Of a stretch of DNA of 64,000 nt, positions 32,680 through 42,277 are shown piece after piece. Made by a program: the position numbers and the translations under genes. Numbering within the stretch: the first letter of the stretch is position 1; each line of letters begins with the position of its first letter. Below the pieces are notes generated by a model. That model saw only the letters and a program-made list of their open reading frames with translations, made no database searches and was not told where the DNA came from. The stretch is from Polynucleobacter necessarius (lineage in GTDB: Bacteria > Pseudomonadota > Gammaproteobacteria > Burkholderiales > Burkholderiaceae). The stretch lies in the NCBI RefSeq assembly GCF_900096765.1, contig NZ_LT615228.1:1432669-1496668 (forward strand). Direction: 5' to 3'.

Positions 32680-33200
32680 TCGACTTTCAGAGCGGCTACA
32701 TTCTGCGCCCAGTTAATCCAGCTTTCATTTACTTCAGCCTGTTTTGTGCATTGCTACTCAATCTATTGCCAATTGGTAACTATGGATGGGTGCCTGACTG
32801 GCTAATCATTTGCATCGTATTTTGGAATATTCATCAACATCGTTACGTCAGCGTAATTTGGGCATTTGTGCTCGGGCTCATGATGGATGTTCATAACTCA
32901 GATCTACTTGGTTTACATGCTTTTAGTTACTCGCTGGTTTCTTACCTGGCAATCTCTTGGCATCGCAGAATTGTTGCGCTCACTGTGCCATCTCAGGCAC
33001 TACACCTCATTCCGATCTTTCTAATGGTCTCTTTGTTTCCGATATTAGTCCATTGGTTACTCAGTGGAGACCTATATTGGTGGGCCTTAACAGGAGCCAC
33101 ACAAGCGTTGATCGAAGCAATGCTATGGCCGATCGCAACTCGCATATTGCTAGCACCCCAACGTCGCCCAATCGATGTTGATCATAATCGCCCACTCTAA
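32676..33200 (+). CDS. mreD: Rod shape-determining protein MreD
   Basis: 174-residue integral membrane protein with about five hydrophobic helices (for example FIYFSLFCALLLNLLPIG near the start). It carries the family-typical WNIHQHRYVSVIWAFVLGL and MMDVHNSDLLGLHAF segments. Starts on the ATGA overlap with mreC and sits 8 bp before mrdA. Works with MreC, PBP2 and RodA in side-wall synthesis. Confidence 0.9.
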   Translation: MIDFQSGYILRPVNPAFIYFSLFCALLLNLLPIGNYGWVPDWLIICIVFWNIHQHRYVSVIWAFVLGLMMDVHNSDLLGLHAFSYSLVSYLAISWHRRIVALTVPSQALHLIPIFLMVSLFPILVHWLLSGDLYWWALTGATQALIEAMLWPIATRILLAPQRRPIDVDHNRPL

Positions 33201-33208
33201 GAAGCTGT

Positions 33209-35116
33209 ATGATTTCTTTTAAAAAGCCTAATCTCGATTCATTTCAAGAGCGCGTTCATATTGCGACCTTGTTTGTTACGTTCTGCTTTTTATTGCTGGT
33301 CTCGCGCTTAGTATGGCTTCAATTAGTCAGCCATAGCAAATATGCTTTGCTGGCCGAAAGCAATCGCATTGCATTAGTGCCAGCGCCCGCCAATCGCGGA
33401 CTCATCATTGACCGCAATGGCATCGTGATTGGCAGAAATTATTCTGCGCTCACCCTGGATGTCAATGCCGAGGAAGTCAAAGGTAATGTAAATCAACTCA
33501 TCAATGAGCTATCTGAAATTATTGATATTTCTCCTAGGGACCGTCGTAACTTCAAGCGCTCCCTCGAGGATTCCCGCAATATGGGCACCTTTCCCCTGCG
33601 GTCAATGCTCAATGAGACTGAAACTGCCCGCTTTATGGCCAATCGCTACCGCTTTCCTGGGGTAGAGATCCGAGCCAGAAGCTTTCGTGAGTACCCCTAT
33701 AACGAATTAGCATCCCATTTAATTGGCTATATCGGACGCGTTTCGCAGCGAGATAAAGAGCGCATGCAAGCTGAAATTGAGAACTCCAAGGCAGATGATC
33801 CGGACGCTCTTCAGACCTCTTTCTTGCCTGGTATTCAGTACGTAGGAAAAATTGGTTTAGAGCAGAGCTATGAGACTGTTTTACGTGGAGTGCCCGGATA
33901 CGACCAAGTAGAAATTACCGCGGGCGGCAAACCCGTGCGAACACTATCAAGCTCACCATCGGTGCCAGGCAAGAACGTAGTTCTCTCTATTGATATTAAA
34001 TTGCAGTATTTAGTTGAACAACTATACGGAAACTTTCGCGGAGCGTTCGTTGCAATAGAACCAGAGACCGGTGATGTCCTAGCATTTGTCTCAAAACCAA
34101 ACTTTAATCCAAATGACTTTGTTGAGGGCATTGATTCGGTAACGTGGAAAGAGTTAAACGATTCCCCACAAAAACCGCTGTACAACCGTCCACTAAAAGG
34201 GATTTACCCCCCCGGCTCCACCTATAAACCTTTCATGGCACTTGCTGCGCTTGAAAATAAAAAACGCACTCCAAGTCAAACCATATTTGATCCTGGCTAT
34301 TTTGATTTTGGCAATCACACCTTCCGCGATGATAAAAAAGGTGGACATGGCACTGTAGACATGCAGAAGTCAATTGTCGAATCCTGCGATACCTATTACT
34401 ACATGTTGGCCCGTGACATGGGTGTGAACATGATGCATGACTTCATGAAGCCGTTTGGTTTCGGTCAAATTACTGGAATTGATTTGCAAGGCGAGGCAAG
34501 AGGTGTTCTGCCATCAACTCAATGGAAGCAAAACACCTTTAAAAAACCAGAGCAGCAAAAATGGTATGAAGGCGAAACAATTTCATTGGGTATTGGTCAG
34601 GGCTATAACTCGTTCACCATCTTACAGCTTGCCCATGCCATGGCAAATCTAGCAAATAACGGCGTTGTAATGAAGCCGCACCTTGTTAAAGCGATTGAAG
34701 ATCCATTTACACGTAATCGCGTTTTAACCACACCTAAAGAAAGCTACCGAATTGACATCAACCCCGAAAATATTGAGGTCATTAAAAAAGCAATGGTTGA
34801 GGTAAACCGCTCAGGCACATCTGCTGCCGCTTTTCAAGGGGCGGGGTATGTCGCTGGTGGAAAAACCGGAACAGCTCAAGTATTTAGTCTAAATTCGAAA
34901 GACTACAAACATGGGGCAACAGCAGAATTTTTGCGTGACCATGCTTTATATATTGCGTTTGCTCCGGCCGACAAGCCGACTATCGTGATTGCAATGGTTG
35001 TTGAAAACGCTGGTTTTGGAGCGCAGTATGCAGCCCCGATTGCACGCAAGGCACTGGATTACTACATTGAAGGCAAATGGCCCAAGGAGGTTCCAGAATG
35101 GAAAAGAGCCCCATAG
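33209..35116 (+). CDS. mrdA: Penicillin-binding protein 2
   Basis: Elongasome transpeptidase. The 635 residues have one N-terminal membrane anchor (about 17-37) and the dimerisation module with RGLIIDRNGIVI. The transpeptidase domain carries the SxxK active site in PPGSTYKPFMAL, SCDTYYYMLA as the SxN-type block, and KTGTAQVF. The C-terminus overlaps the region of the rodA ribosome-binding site. All active-site motifs are intact. Confidence 0.96.
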   Translation: MISFKKPNLDSFQERVHIATLFVTFCFLLLVSRLVWLQLVSHSKYALLAESNRIALVPAPANRGLIIDRNGIVIGRNYSALTLDVNAEEVKGNVNQLINELSEIIDISPRDRRNFKRSLEDSRNMGTFPLRSMLNETETARFMANRYRFPGVEIRARSFREYPYNELASHLIGYIGRVSQRDKERMQAEIENSKADDPDALQTSFLPGIQYVGKIGLEQSYETVLRGVPGYDQVEITAGGKPVRTLSSSPSVPGKNVVLSIDIKLQYLVEQLYGNFRGAFVAIEPETGDVLAFVSKPNFNPNDFVEGIDSVTWKELNDSPQKPLYNRPLKGIYPPGSTYKPFMALAALENKKRTPSQTIFDPGYFDFGNHTFRDDKKGGHGTVDMQKSIVESCDTYYYMLARDMGVNMMHDFMKPFGFGQITGIDLQGEARGVLPSTQWKQNTFKKPEQQKWYEGETISLGIGQGYNSFTILQLAHAMANLANNGVVMKPHLVKAIEDPFTRNRVLTTPKESYRIDINPENIEVIKKAMVEVNRSGTSAAAFQGAGYVAGGKTGTAQVFSLNSKDYKHGATAEFLRDHALYIAFAPADKPTIVIAMVVENAGFGAQYAAPIARKALDYYIEGKWPKEVPEWKRAP

Positions 35117-36249
35117 TCAAAATTAAATCTGCCTTCTTTAGTTTTTTTACAGGACTAGATCGCCAGCTTGGCCTGATATTACTTGGCTTAGCGGCTGTTG
35201 GTTTTTTAACATTCTTATCTGCAAGCCAAAATACGCCAGTACAAGTATTAGATGAGTTGCGCAATCTCGCTCTCTCATTTGTAGTGATGTGGATTGTTTC
35301 ACGCATTCCACCAAAATGGCTTGAGATTAGCGCTACTTGGATTTATGGATTTGGTGTTGCACTTCTCGTTGCTGTGGCTGCTTTTGGACTCATTAAAAAA
35401 GGTGCCCGACGCTGGCTCAATATTGGCGTGGTCATTCAACCATCTGAAATTATGAAAATTGCGATGCCTCTCATGCTTTCTTGGTATTTCCAAAAGCGCG
35501 AAGGTGTTCAAAAAACATGGGATTATGCTGTCGCTCTCGTGATCTTGGCTATTCCAGTCTTTCTCATTGCCAGACAACCTGACCTTGGTACTGCCCTCCT
35601 AGTATTTGCAGCTGGCTTGTATGTGATCATTTTGGCCGGTCTACCATGGAAATGGATCTTGCCTTTTGTAGGTGTTGCAGTAGTTGGAATTTTGCTTATC
35701 ATCATCTTTGGCGGCACGATTTGTGCACACGATGTTGCATGGCCATTTGTCCACGACTATCAAAAGCATCGCATCTGCACATTGCTAGACCCTAGTAGCG
35801 ATCCCTTAGGAAAAGGCTTTCACACAATTCAATCAATGATCGCAATTGGTTCAGGCGGTCTTTTTGGCAAGGGTTGGTTTCAGGGAACTCAAGCACACCT
35901 TGAATTTATCCCTGAAAAACACACTGATTTCGTGTTCGCAGTTTTTTCAGAAGAATTTGGCCTAATCGGAAATCTAGTATTACTTGCGCTATTTTTTGCA
36001 CTCATCAAACGAGGCTTGACTATCTCTGCTGGCGCTCCAAATTTATTCACCCGCTTACTGGGTGCCGCAGTCACACTCATTTTCTTTACTTATGCATTTG
36101 TCAATATCGGCATGGTCAGCGGATTATTGCCGGTGGTAGGCGTTCCCCTTCCATTTATTAGTTATGGCGGCACTGCTCTTGTGACATTGGGCTTTGGGGC
36201 CGGCATCTTAATGAGCATTCAAGATCATCGTCGATTGGTTCAGAGCTAG
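35098..36249 (+). CDS. rodA: Rod shape-determining protein RodA (SEDS glycosyltransferase)
   Basis: Polytopic membrane glycosyltransferase that polymerises lipid II together with PBP2. The start ATG 35098-35100 is set by a perfect AAGGAGG at 35084-35090, which lies inside the mrdA coding region; an in-frame ATG at 35077 lacks such a site. About ten hydrophobic segments and the SEDS marks GARRWLNIG, QPSEIMKIAMP, QPDLGTALL, FIPEKHTDFVFAV and PFISYGGTAL are all present. Length 383 residues. Confidence 0.96.
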   Translation: MEKSPIVKIKSAFFSFFTGLDRQLGLILLGLAAVGFLTFLSASQNTPVQVLDELRNLALSFVVMWIVSRIPPKWLEISATWIYGFGVALLVAVAAFGLIKKGARRWLNIGVVIQPSEIMKIAMPLMLSWYFQKREGVQKTWDYAVALVILAIPVFLIARQPDLGTALLVFAAGLYVIILAGLPWKWILPFVGVAVVGILLIIIFGGTICAHDVAWPFVHDYQKHRICTLLDPSSDPLGKGFHTIQSMIAIGSGGLFGKGWFQGTQAHLEFIPEKHTDFVFAVFSEEFGLIGNLVLLALFFALIKRGLTISAGAPNLFTRLLGAAVTLIFFTYAFVNIGMVSGLLPVVGVPLPFISYGGTALVTLGFGAGILMSIQDHRRLVQS

Positions 36250-36301
36250 ATAAGTCGCTGCGGTTGTGGCACTGTGACTGTTGCTTGCGGATTTCGACAA
36301 T

Positions 36302-36325
36302 TAAAAAAGCCCGGCATGCCGGGCT
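36302..36325 (-). terminator. Intrinsic terminator of the HU gene
   Basis: AGCCCGG-CATG-CCGGGCT forms a 7-bp GC-rich stem, and on the minus strand it is followed by a run of six T (36303-36308 as A on plus). It lies 20 bp after the HU stop codon. Confidence 0.93.
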
Positions 36326-36345
36326 GTTTATCAACAGAGGAAGAA

Positions 36346-36630
36346 TTACTTCTTACGTTTGTTAACTGAATCTTTAAATGCTTTACCAGCAGAAAACTTA
36401 ACAGTTTTAGCAGCAGCAATTTTGAGTGGCTCGCCAGTTTTTGGATTACGGCCCATACGTGCAGCGCGCTTACCAGATGCAAATGTACCAAAGCCAATCA
36501 GTTGTACTGAATCACCTTTAGTAACGGCTTTGATAATGTTCTCAATTGCAGAATTCAATGCGAATCCAGCTTTGGCTTTAGAGATCTCCGCGTCGTCAGC
36601 AATCGCTGCGATTAGTTCGGCTTTGTTCAA
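36346..36630 (-). CDS. hup: HU family DNA-binding protein
   Basis: 94-residue histone-like protein that bends DNA and compacts the nucleoid. It begins [20 protein letters not shown], has the DNA-binding arm block [23 protein letters not shown] shortened to family form, and ends basic (DSVNKRKK). GGAGC lies before the ATG. Single gene with its own terminator; converges with rodA. Confidence 0.95.
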   Translation of the reverse strand: MNKAELIAAIADDAEISKAKAGFALNSAIENIIKAVTKGDSVQLIGFGTFASGKRAARMGRNPKTGEPLKIAAAKTVKFSAGKAFKDSVNKRKK

Positions 36631-36743
36631 GTGAAGCTCCTTATAGATATTGATGTCGGCGCATTATGCGCTTACATGATTTTAACCACAAAAAATTACA
36701 AAAATAAAGGTGAAGTAAAGTAATTTTTTACAAGGCTCACACA

Positions 36744-37109
36744 TTACTCATCCAAAACTTCGATGCCGGAAACAAAATATTCGGTATCTCCAAAACAACT
36801 TGTTGGCAAGCCAATATGCTATTCATATTTTAGGGCTACTTTTTTTCCTAAGTTAGCATTAATTTTTTGCGCCACAGCATCTTCACGCACCGTAAAGAGG
36901 AATTTTTCAGACATAGTGCCTGGCATAGAAACCATAGCCAACTCACCTTCCCAAGTTTTGCAGATATAGCCACGCTTAGAGAATTTCTGCACATATCCAG
37001 CCCGCTCACCACTGCCATAACTCCAATTCAGCATGAACCAGGTATATGCTGAAATACCCACTAAGCCAATTAAAACAAAGCTTAAGAGCCATTTTGTAAA
37101 GCTATTCAT
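36744..37109 (-). pseudogene. Small inner-membrane protein gene with in-frame stop
   Basis: Begins with one transmembrane helix (about residues 7-28) and continues YGSGERAGYVQKFSKRGYIC and KTWEGELAMVSMPGT. Burkholderiales relatives carry the same text, often mislabelled 6-phosphogluconate dehydrogenase. A TAG at 36819-36821 follows VALKYE. The same frame then continues HIGLPTSCFGDTEYFVSGIE to a second stop at 36744, clearly homologous tail sequence where a Gln (CAG) is expected. About 25 C-terminal residues are lost, so partial function is possible. The role is unknown. Confidence 0.75.
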
Positions 37110-37265
37110 ACGATCTTCTCCGATCTATATCCACACAAACCCTAGGGAGAACCCAGGCTAACCGACTCAAGTATATGAGGAAGCGCAAGCAAGAAATAGT
37201 CTTTATTCACCTGCTGACAATGCTGACAAATTAAAATGAATGGCTACATTAGATCGACAGGTTCC

Positions 37266-38168
37266 ATGCAAATTCGTCACATCATCTTCCTCATTTTTAT
37301 TGCATCGGCAATTTATGTCTACTTCAGAGGTAAGGTGCGTTTTGGCGTGATGAGGTCGCTCCTGGATTACCAGGTTTTATTGGCACCAATCAATACTTTG
37401 CTGTATTTGTTCTCAAAAGTGAAGGCTGGGGCATTCATATCCATTAATCAATTTCCTGAACTGCAACCCCTAACAGATCATTGGGAAATTATTCGTGATG
37501 AAGCCCTCTCTCTGAATGCAGATGGGGCTATTACAGTTGCAACTGGTTATAACGATATTGGCTTTAATTCTTTTTTTCGGACAGGATGGAAGCGTTTTTA
37601 TCTCTACTGGTATGGCAAAGAGATACCTTCGGCTCGAGCAAGCTGCCCTAAGACGGTTGCCCTTCTCAAGTCGATCCCCTCAATCAAGGCTGCTATGTTT
37701 GCCTCACTTCCCCCAGGCGCCACATTGGTGCGCCATCGCGATCCTTATGCCGGGTCATTGCGCTACCACATAGGCCTGGTCACCCCCAATGACCCAAAGT
37801 GCTTCATTGAAGTCGATGGCGAGCGTTATTTCTGGAAAGATGGCGAACCCGTCATGTTTGATGAAACCTACATCCATTACGCCGCAAATGAAACCGAGCA
37901 ACAACGCATTGTGTTGTTTTGTGATGTAGAGCGCCCCTTACATACCAAAGTAATGCAATTGTTCAACCGATGGTTTGGCCGCTATGTCATGAGCGCAGCC
38001 GCATCTCAAAATGTAGAGGGCGAAAAAGTAGGTTTTGTAAATGTCCTTTTTACTTACTTCTATCATTTGCGGGCTCAAGCAAAAAAACTCAAAGCCAAGC
38101 ACCGAACTATTTACTATGTCAGTAAGTGGATATTGATTCTGGGTCTTTTGTGGGCAGTTTTTTGGTAG
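37266..38168 (+). CDS. lpxO: Aspartyl/asparaginyl beta-hydroxylase domain protein, LpxO-like
   Basis: 300 residues with an N-terminal membrane anchor (IIFLIFIASAIYVYF) and a C-terminal hydrophobic helix. Between them is the Fe(II)/2-oxoglutarate hydroxylase domain with iron-binding HRD-type motif RHRDPYAGSLRYHIGL and the second His region near IHYAANETEQQRIVLFCDVERP. LpxO hydroxylates a secondary acyl chain of lipid A; that assignment is from similarity and membrane topology. I prefer ATG 37266, which has AGG just upstream, over ATG 37236. The window also holds lipid A acyltransferase genes. Confidence 0.82.
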   Translation: MQIRHIIFLIFIASAIYVYFRGKVRFGVMRSLLDYQVLLAPINTLLYLFSKVKAGAFISINQFPELQPLTDHWEIIRDEALSLNADGAITVATGYNDIGFNSFFRTGWKRFYLYWYGKEIPSARASCPKTVALLKSIPSIKAAMFASLPPGATLVRHRDPYAGSLRYHIGLVTPNDPKCFIEVDGERYFWKDGEPVMFDETYIHYAANETEQQRIVLFCDVERPLHTKVMQLFNRWFGRYVMSAAASQNVEGEKVGFVNVLFTYFYHLRAQAKKLKAKHRTIYYVSKWILILGLLWAVFW

Positions 38169-38178
38169 GTAGATATTT

Positions 38179-38475
38179 CTAGGGTTGCAATATTTGAACT
38201 ATTTGCTCGGGGCTGATTGAGCCCCAAATTTCAACCCGCTTCTTGCGGCTATTTTGACCAGAGAGAAATTGAATCTGCTTTTGTGGCACCTTTAATTGTT
38301 TTGCAAGCCATGCCAATAAAAGCTCATTAGCTTTGTTTTCTAGGGCTGGCGCTTGGAGAGAAATCTTTAAACAGCCATCATGCAGGCCAACCACTTTTGT
38401 CTGTTTTGCGCCAGGCTGGCAGTGGAGATTTAATGCAATTCCAGTAGGGGTTTGTTTTAACCAAATAGGCGTCAT
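38179..38475 (-). CDS. DUF167 / YggU family protein
   Basis: 98 residues with the family core LHCQPGAKQTKVVGLHDGCLKISLQAP and ENKANELLLAWLAK. Function unknown; often near proC or yggT genes in other bacteria. It is divergent from the carbonic anhydrase gene (22 bp between starts) and converges with the lpxO-like gene. Confidence 0.88.
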   Translation of the reverse strand: MTPIWLKQTPTGIALNLHCQPGAKQTKVVGLHDGCLKISLQAPALENKANELLLAWLAKQLKVPQKQIQFLSGQNSRKKRVEIWGSISPEQIVQILQP

Positions 38476-38497
38476 TAAAGTACTTTAAACTCAAACC

Positions 38498-39163
38498 ATG
38501 CCATACAAAAATTCTCAAGCATTAGAGCACCTCTTCACAAGTAATCGCCAATGGGCCGAGAGCATGGTTGCCAACGACCCCGATTTCTTTAAACGGCTTG
38601 TCAATCAACAGGCTCCAGAATATCTATGGATTGGTTGTGCCGATAGTCGCGTTCCAGCCAATGAAATTGTCGATCTATTACCAGGCGAACTCTTTGTCCA
38701 TCGTAATGTAGCAAACGTGGTTGTACATACCGATCTTAACTGTTTGTCTGTGATTCAATTTGCCATCGACCTATTGAAAGTCAAGCATATTTTAGTAGTG
38801 GGCCATTATGGTTGCGCGGGTGTACATGCAGCATTGAGTGATACACGCGTTGGTCTTGCCGATAATTGGTTGCGGCATGTTAAGGATGTTCACCAAAAGC
38901 ATGGGCGCTACTTAGGCGAAGTCCTCTCAACTCCAAAACGACAAGATAGACTTTGCGAACTCAACGTCATTGAACAAGTCGTTAACGTATGCGAAACCAC
39001 CATTGTTCAGGATGCTTGGGCGCGTGGTCAGAATCTAACGGTACATGGCTGGGCTTATCGCTTGGATACCGGCTTAGTCAATGACTTAGGCATGTCAAGT
39101 AGCTCCACAGAAGAAATGCTTGAGCGCTATAGCAAATCTATTGCACGTTACGATACAGAATAA
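38498..39163 (+). CDS. can: Beta-class carbonic anhydrase
   Basis: Interconverts CO2 and bicarbonate. The 221 residues contain zinc ligands in IGCADSRVP (Cys, with Asp-Arg dyad) and in VVGHYGCAGVHAA (His and Cys). Length and spacing match Can-type enzymes. An SbtA-type bicarbonate transporter gene is found at 53444-54400 but is not adjacent. The gene is followed with almost no gap by an lpxL-like gene. Confidence 0.95.
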   Translation: MPYKNSQALEHLFTSNRQWAESMVANDPDFFKRLVNQQAPEYLWIGCADSRVPANEIVDLLPGELFVHRNVANVVVHTDLNCLSVIQFAIDLLKVKHILVVGHYGCAGVHAALSDTRVGLADNWLRHVKDVHQKHGRYLGEVLSTPKRQDRLCELNVIEQVVNVCETTIVQDAWARGQNLTVHGWAYRLDTGLVNDLGMSSSSTEEMLERYSKSIARYDTE

Positions 39164-39170
39164 AAATAGT

Positions 39171-40070
39171 TTGCTAAAAACTTTTACTAATTATGCTGGG
39201 GTTGGCTTGCTCAAGCTCCTGGCGAGCCTCCCCTATCCATTGTTAATTTCGATTGGCTATGGTCTGGGCTTCATAGCTGCGAGAATTCAAAGCGATCGCA
39301 ATCGAGTTGTCAAAACCAATTTACAGATGTGCTTTCCTAATCTTGACGCAACCCAAATTGATCAACTGAGTAAAAAGCATTGGCGCCTACTGGGCCGCAG
39401 CCTTGTAGAGAAAAGCATTATTTGGCTTGGCACTCAGCAGCAATTAAGCAACATGATTGAAGTGAAATCTGCTGTTGATCTATCTAGCCAAAAACCGCGC
39501 ATTCTAGTAAACATGCATTTTGTAGGCATTGAAGGCAGCATTATATTGAGCGCCCTTGCTAAGAGTATGGGCTGGCCGAGAACCTCTGGGTTTTTTCAAA
39601 GGATGAAAAGTCCTTTTTATAACAAGCGGATTGTGGAATGGCGAAATCAATTTGGAGGTAATTCAATTGATCGCCAAGGCAACGTCAAAGCCATCATTCG
39701 TGAAATTCGAAATGGCGACTTTATTATCATCGCGCCCGATATTGATCTTGGCCTGAAAGACTCGGAATTTGTTCCGTTCTTTGGTATCGAAACAAATACT
39801 ATTACAACCATTTCTCGCTTGGCCACCATTACGGGCGCTGAAGTCTGCATGATGACAACAACATTAAAAGAAGATCAGTCGGGGTATATTTGCGAAATTA
39901 GCGCACCCTTAGAAAACTTTCCAGGAATAAGTCCAAAATCAGACACTGCTTGGCTAAACCAATATTTTGAGAATGAAATTCGTTTACGCCCTGCCGAATA
40001 TTATTGGGTTCACAAGCGCTTTAAAAATCGCCCCCCTCACGAAGCAAGTCCCTATAACTACTCCCACTAA
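39171..40070 (+). CDS. lpxL: Lipid A biosynthesis acyltransferase (LpxL/HtrB family)
   Basis: About 300 residues: hydrophobic N-terminus with SIGYGLGFIAARI, RNRVVKTNLQMCFPNL, the catalytic HX4E in MHFVGIEG, IIAPDIDLGLKDSEFVPFFG and the C-terminal [14 protein letters not shown]. It adds a secondary acyl chain to lipid A precursor at the inner membrane. The start is uncertain: TTG 39171 lies 7 bp after the carbonic anhydrase stop, while ATG 39120 would lie inside that gene. It is the intact paralogue of the broken gene at 16274-17112 and shows what is missing there. Confidence 0.87.
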   Translation: MLKTFTNYAGVGLLKLLASLPYPLLISIGYGLGFIAARIQSDRNRVVKTNLQMCFPNLDATQIDQLSKKHWRLLGRSLVEKSIIWLGTQQQLSNMIEVKSAVDLSSQKPRILVNMHFVGIEGSIILSALAKSMGWPRTSGFFQRMKSPFYNKRIVEWRNQFGGNSIDRQGNVKAIIREIRNGDFIIIAPDIDLGLKDSEFVPFFGIETNTITTISRLATITGAEVCMMTTTLKEDQSGYICEISAPLENFPGISPKSDTAWLNQYFENEIRLRPAEYYWVHKRFKNRPPHEASPYNYSH

Positions 40071-40077
40071 TTAAGTT

Positions 40078-40848
40078 TTGTCCTATCATTGGGGGACGAC
40101 GGAACGTATTGGGCTATTTGCCGACCTCCACAGCAATTTAGAAGCCTTTGAAGCTTGCCTCGCTAAAGCTGAGGAGCTGGGGATTACTCGTATGGTTTTT
40201 TTGGGCGATCTAGTGGGTTATAACGCTGATCCAGTAGCAGTCATCGAAAGAATCGCTGATTTAATTGAAACAAAAAAAGCGATTGCCGTTTTAGGAAATC
40301 ATGATGAGGCAGTGTTTAAAGACTCTCATGACAAAATGAATGCGAGCGCCAACGCCGCTATTCAATGGACTAAATCTCAACTAAATGAACAACATGTCCA
40401 GTTCCTGAAAAATCTTCCTCTCCTCGTAAACGAAGAAAATACATGTTTTGTTCACGCATCAGCCTACAACCCATCTGAATGGAATTACGTTACCGATAGC
40501 ATGAGCGCCTGGCGCTGTGCACAAAGCTCAGAAAAAAGTTACACCTTTGTAGGTCACGCACACGAGCAAGCCCTCTTTTATCAAAGCGCCGTTGGAAAGT
40601 TAATTCGTTTTGCGCCTCATCCAGGCGATGAAATTCCTGTTTTACCTCATCGACAATGGGTCGGCGTTGTAGGCTCTTTAGGCCAACCAAGAGATGGCAA
40701 CCCAGAAGCCTGCTTTGCAATTTTCGAGCCCGAGTCTAGCTTGCTAACATTCCATAGAACGCCCTATGATCACTTTATGACTGCCGAAAAAGTGAGGCAG
40801 GCTGGGCTCCCAGAAGATCTGGCCACACGGCTCATTACCGGTAAATAA
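40078..40848 (+). CDS. Metallophosphoesterase (calcineurin-like)
   Basis: 256 residues with the dimetal phosphoesterase motifs FADLHSNLEAFE (D-x-H), FLGDLVGYNADP (GD), LGNHDEAVF (GNHD) and the late FVGHAHEQALF (GHxH). Start appears to be a TTG at 40078 without a clear ribosome-binding site. It is 7 bp upstream of a Ser/Thr kinase-UspA gene, an arrangement suggesting a phosphatase paired with a kinase. The substrate (protein, nucleotide or other) cannot be told from sequence. Confidence 0.87.
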   Translation: MSYHWGTTERIGLFADLHSNLEAFEACLAKAEELGITRMVFLGDLVGYNADPVAVIERIADLIETKKAIAVLGNHDEAVFKDSHDKMNASANAAIQWTKSQLNEQHVQFLKNLPLLVNEENTCFVHASAYNPSEWNYVTDSMSAWRCAQSSEKSYTFVGHAHEQALFYQSAVGKLIRFAPHPGDEIPVLPHRQWVGVVGSLGQPRDGNPEACFAIFEPESSLLTFHRTPYDHFMTAEKVRQAGLPEDLATRLITGK

Positions 40849-40855
40849 CTCAACG

Positions 40856-42274
40856 ATGTCGATTAAGCCTGACATTCAAGCAGTTGATGATATCTTTCAA
40901 GAAGGTAAAGTAGTAGATGGATTTTTAATTGGTAAAGAGGTTCATCGTGGCGGTATGGCCAGCCTATTTTCTGCCACCAAAGATGGTATTGATATCCCCA
41001 TCCTGCTAAAGGTTCCTAGAGTTGGAAGAGATCAGCCGGTTGAGAGTTTAATTGGCTTTGAGACCGAGCTGACAATCTTGCGCTCACTTAATAGCCCTCA
41101 TGTTCCAAAATATTTAGGCTCAGGCAATATGGCTGTACACCCATATATTGCGATGGAGAGAGTCGAAGGGCGTCCGCTAGAAAACTTCATCAAAGAAGGC
41201 AAAGAGTTTTCTATTGATGAGGTAGTCAAAATTGGAATTGATCTTGCTCAAGCAGTGCAGTCCTTGCACTCACAAGATGCTATTCACTTAGACATCAAGC
41301 CAGAAAATATTTTGATAGATAACAAAGGAAAGTTAACACTCATTGATTTTGGCTTATCGCATCACGCACGTTATCCCGATTTGCTAGCCGAAGAGATGCG
41401 CAAAGGCATTGGCTCCGCCCCTTACATTTCCCCCGAACAAGTAGCGGGCATTCGATCAGATTCTCGTAGTGATATTTTTTCTATCGGCGTAATCATGTAC
41501 GAGCTACTTGCTGGAGAGTTGCCTTTTGGCAACCCACAGACCATGAGTGGCCTACGTAAACGCATGTGGGCCGAGCCATTTCCCCCGCGCGCTATTCGCA
41601 AAGAAATACCGCGCTGGCTACAAGAAGTTGTTTTACGTTGCCTAGAGCCTCGGGCTGCAGATCGCTATCAAAGCGCGGCGCAGTTACGTCAAGTATTGCA
41701 AGATCCTGATGGGGTCCGAATCACTGAGCGCGGAGAGCGGGTTGAGCCTCCCAGCGTTTGGGAAAGCATGAAAAAATGGTTTAGGGCTGCCGGCTACGAG
41801 CCCTCGCCTAGCCCGCGTCCCAGTATGGGCAATCAAGATGCCCCACTAATGATTGCAGCGATTGATACACGACAATCTGATGAAGATTTACGTGAGCGCA
41901 TGCAAAAAACTACCAAAAATTTATTACAGGCCTATCCGGAGAGCCGTCTTGTTTGTATCAGCACAATTGCCAATACTCCAACTTACGAAGGCAATCACGA
42001 AAGCGAAACTGCAAGCGGTATTGTGCGAGGCCATTTAGTTCAACTCATGGAATGGGCTAAACCACTCAAACTACCCCCAGAGCGCATCTCGTATCATGTC
42101 TTAGAGGCAATGGACCCCGCATCTCGTATCGTTGAATTTGCAAAAGACAATGATGCCTCTCTTATTTTGATTGGCGCATCACACAAACTTCCAAATAAGG
42201 TGACGCCTTGGAGGACTTCAATGACCAAAATTGTTGAGGAAGCACCCTGTAGCGTTCACATTGTTAGAACCTGA
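40856..42274 (+). CDS. Ser/Thr protein kinase fused to a UspA domain
   Basis: 472 residues. Hanks-type kinase at about 20-285: glycine loop GKEVHRGGMASLF, Lys in ILLKVPRV, catalytic HLDIKPENIL, DFGLSHHA (DFG), APYISPEQ and the final Arg region. A linker of about 50 residues rich in Pro and Ser follows, then a UspA-type fold from about 320 (PLMIAAIDTRQSDEDL to LILIGASHK, ending APCSVHIVRT). No transmembrane segment, so cytoplasmic. Kinase-Usp fusions are thought to sense stress nucleotides; the target is unknown. Preceded by the phosphoesterase gene. Confidence 0.9.
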   Translation: MSIKPDIQAVDDIFQEGKVVDGFLIGKEVHRGGMASLFSATKDGIDIPILLKVPRVGRDQPVESLIGFETELTILRSLNSPHVPKYLGSGNMAVHPYIAMERVEGRPLENFIKEGKEFSIDEVVKIGIDLAQAVQSLHSQDAIHLDIKPENILIDNKGKLTLIDFGLSHHARYPDLLAEEMRKGIGSAPYISPEQVAGIRSDSRSDIFSIGVIMYELLAGELPFGNPQTMSGLRKRMWAEPFPPRAIRKEIPRWLQEVVLRCLEPRAADRYQSAAQLRQVLQDPDGVRITERGERVEPPSVWESMKKWFRAAGYEPSPSPRPSMGNQDAPLMIAAIDTRQSDEDLRERMQKTTKNLLQAYPESRLVCISTIANTPTYEGNHESETASGIVRGHLVQLMEWAKPLKLPPERISYHVLEAMDPASRIVEFAKDNDASLILIGASHKLPNKVTPWRTSMTKIVEEAPCSVHIVRT

Positions 42275-42277
42275 TTT

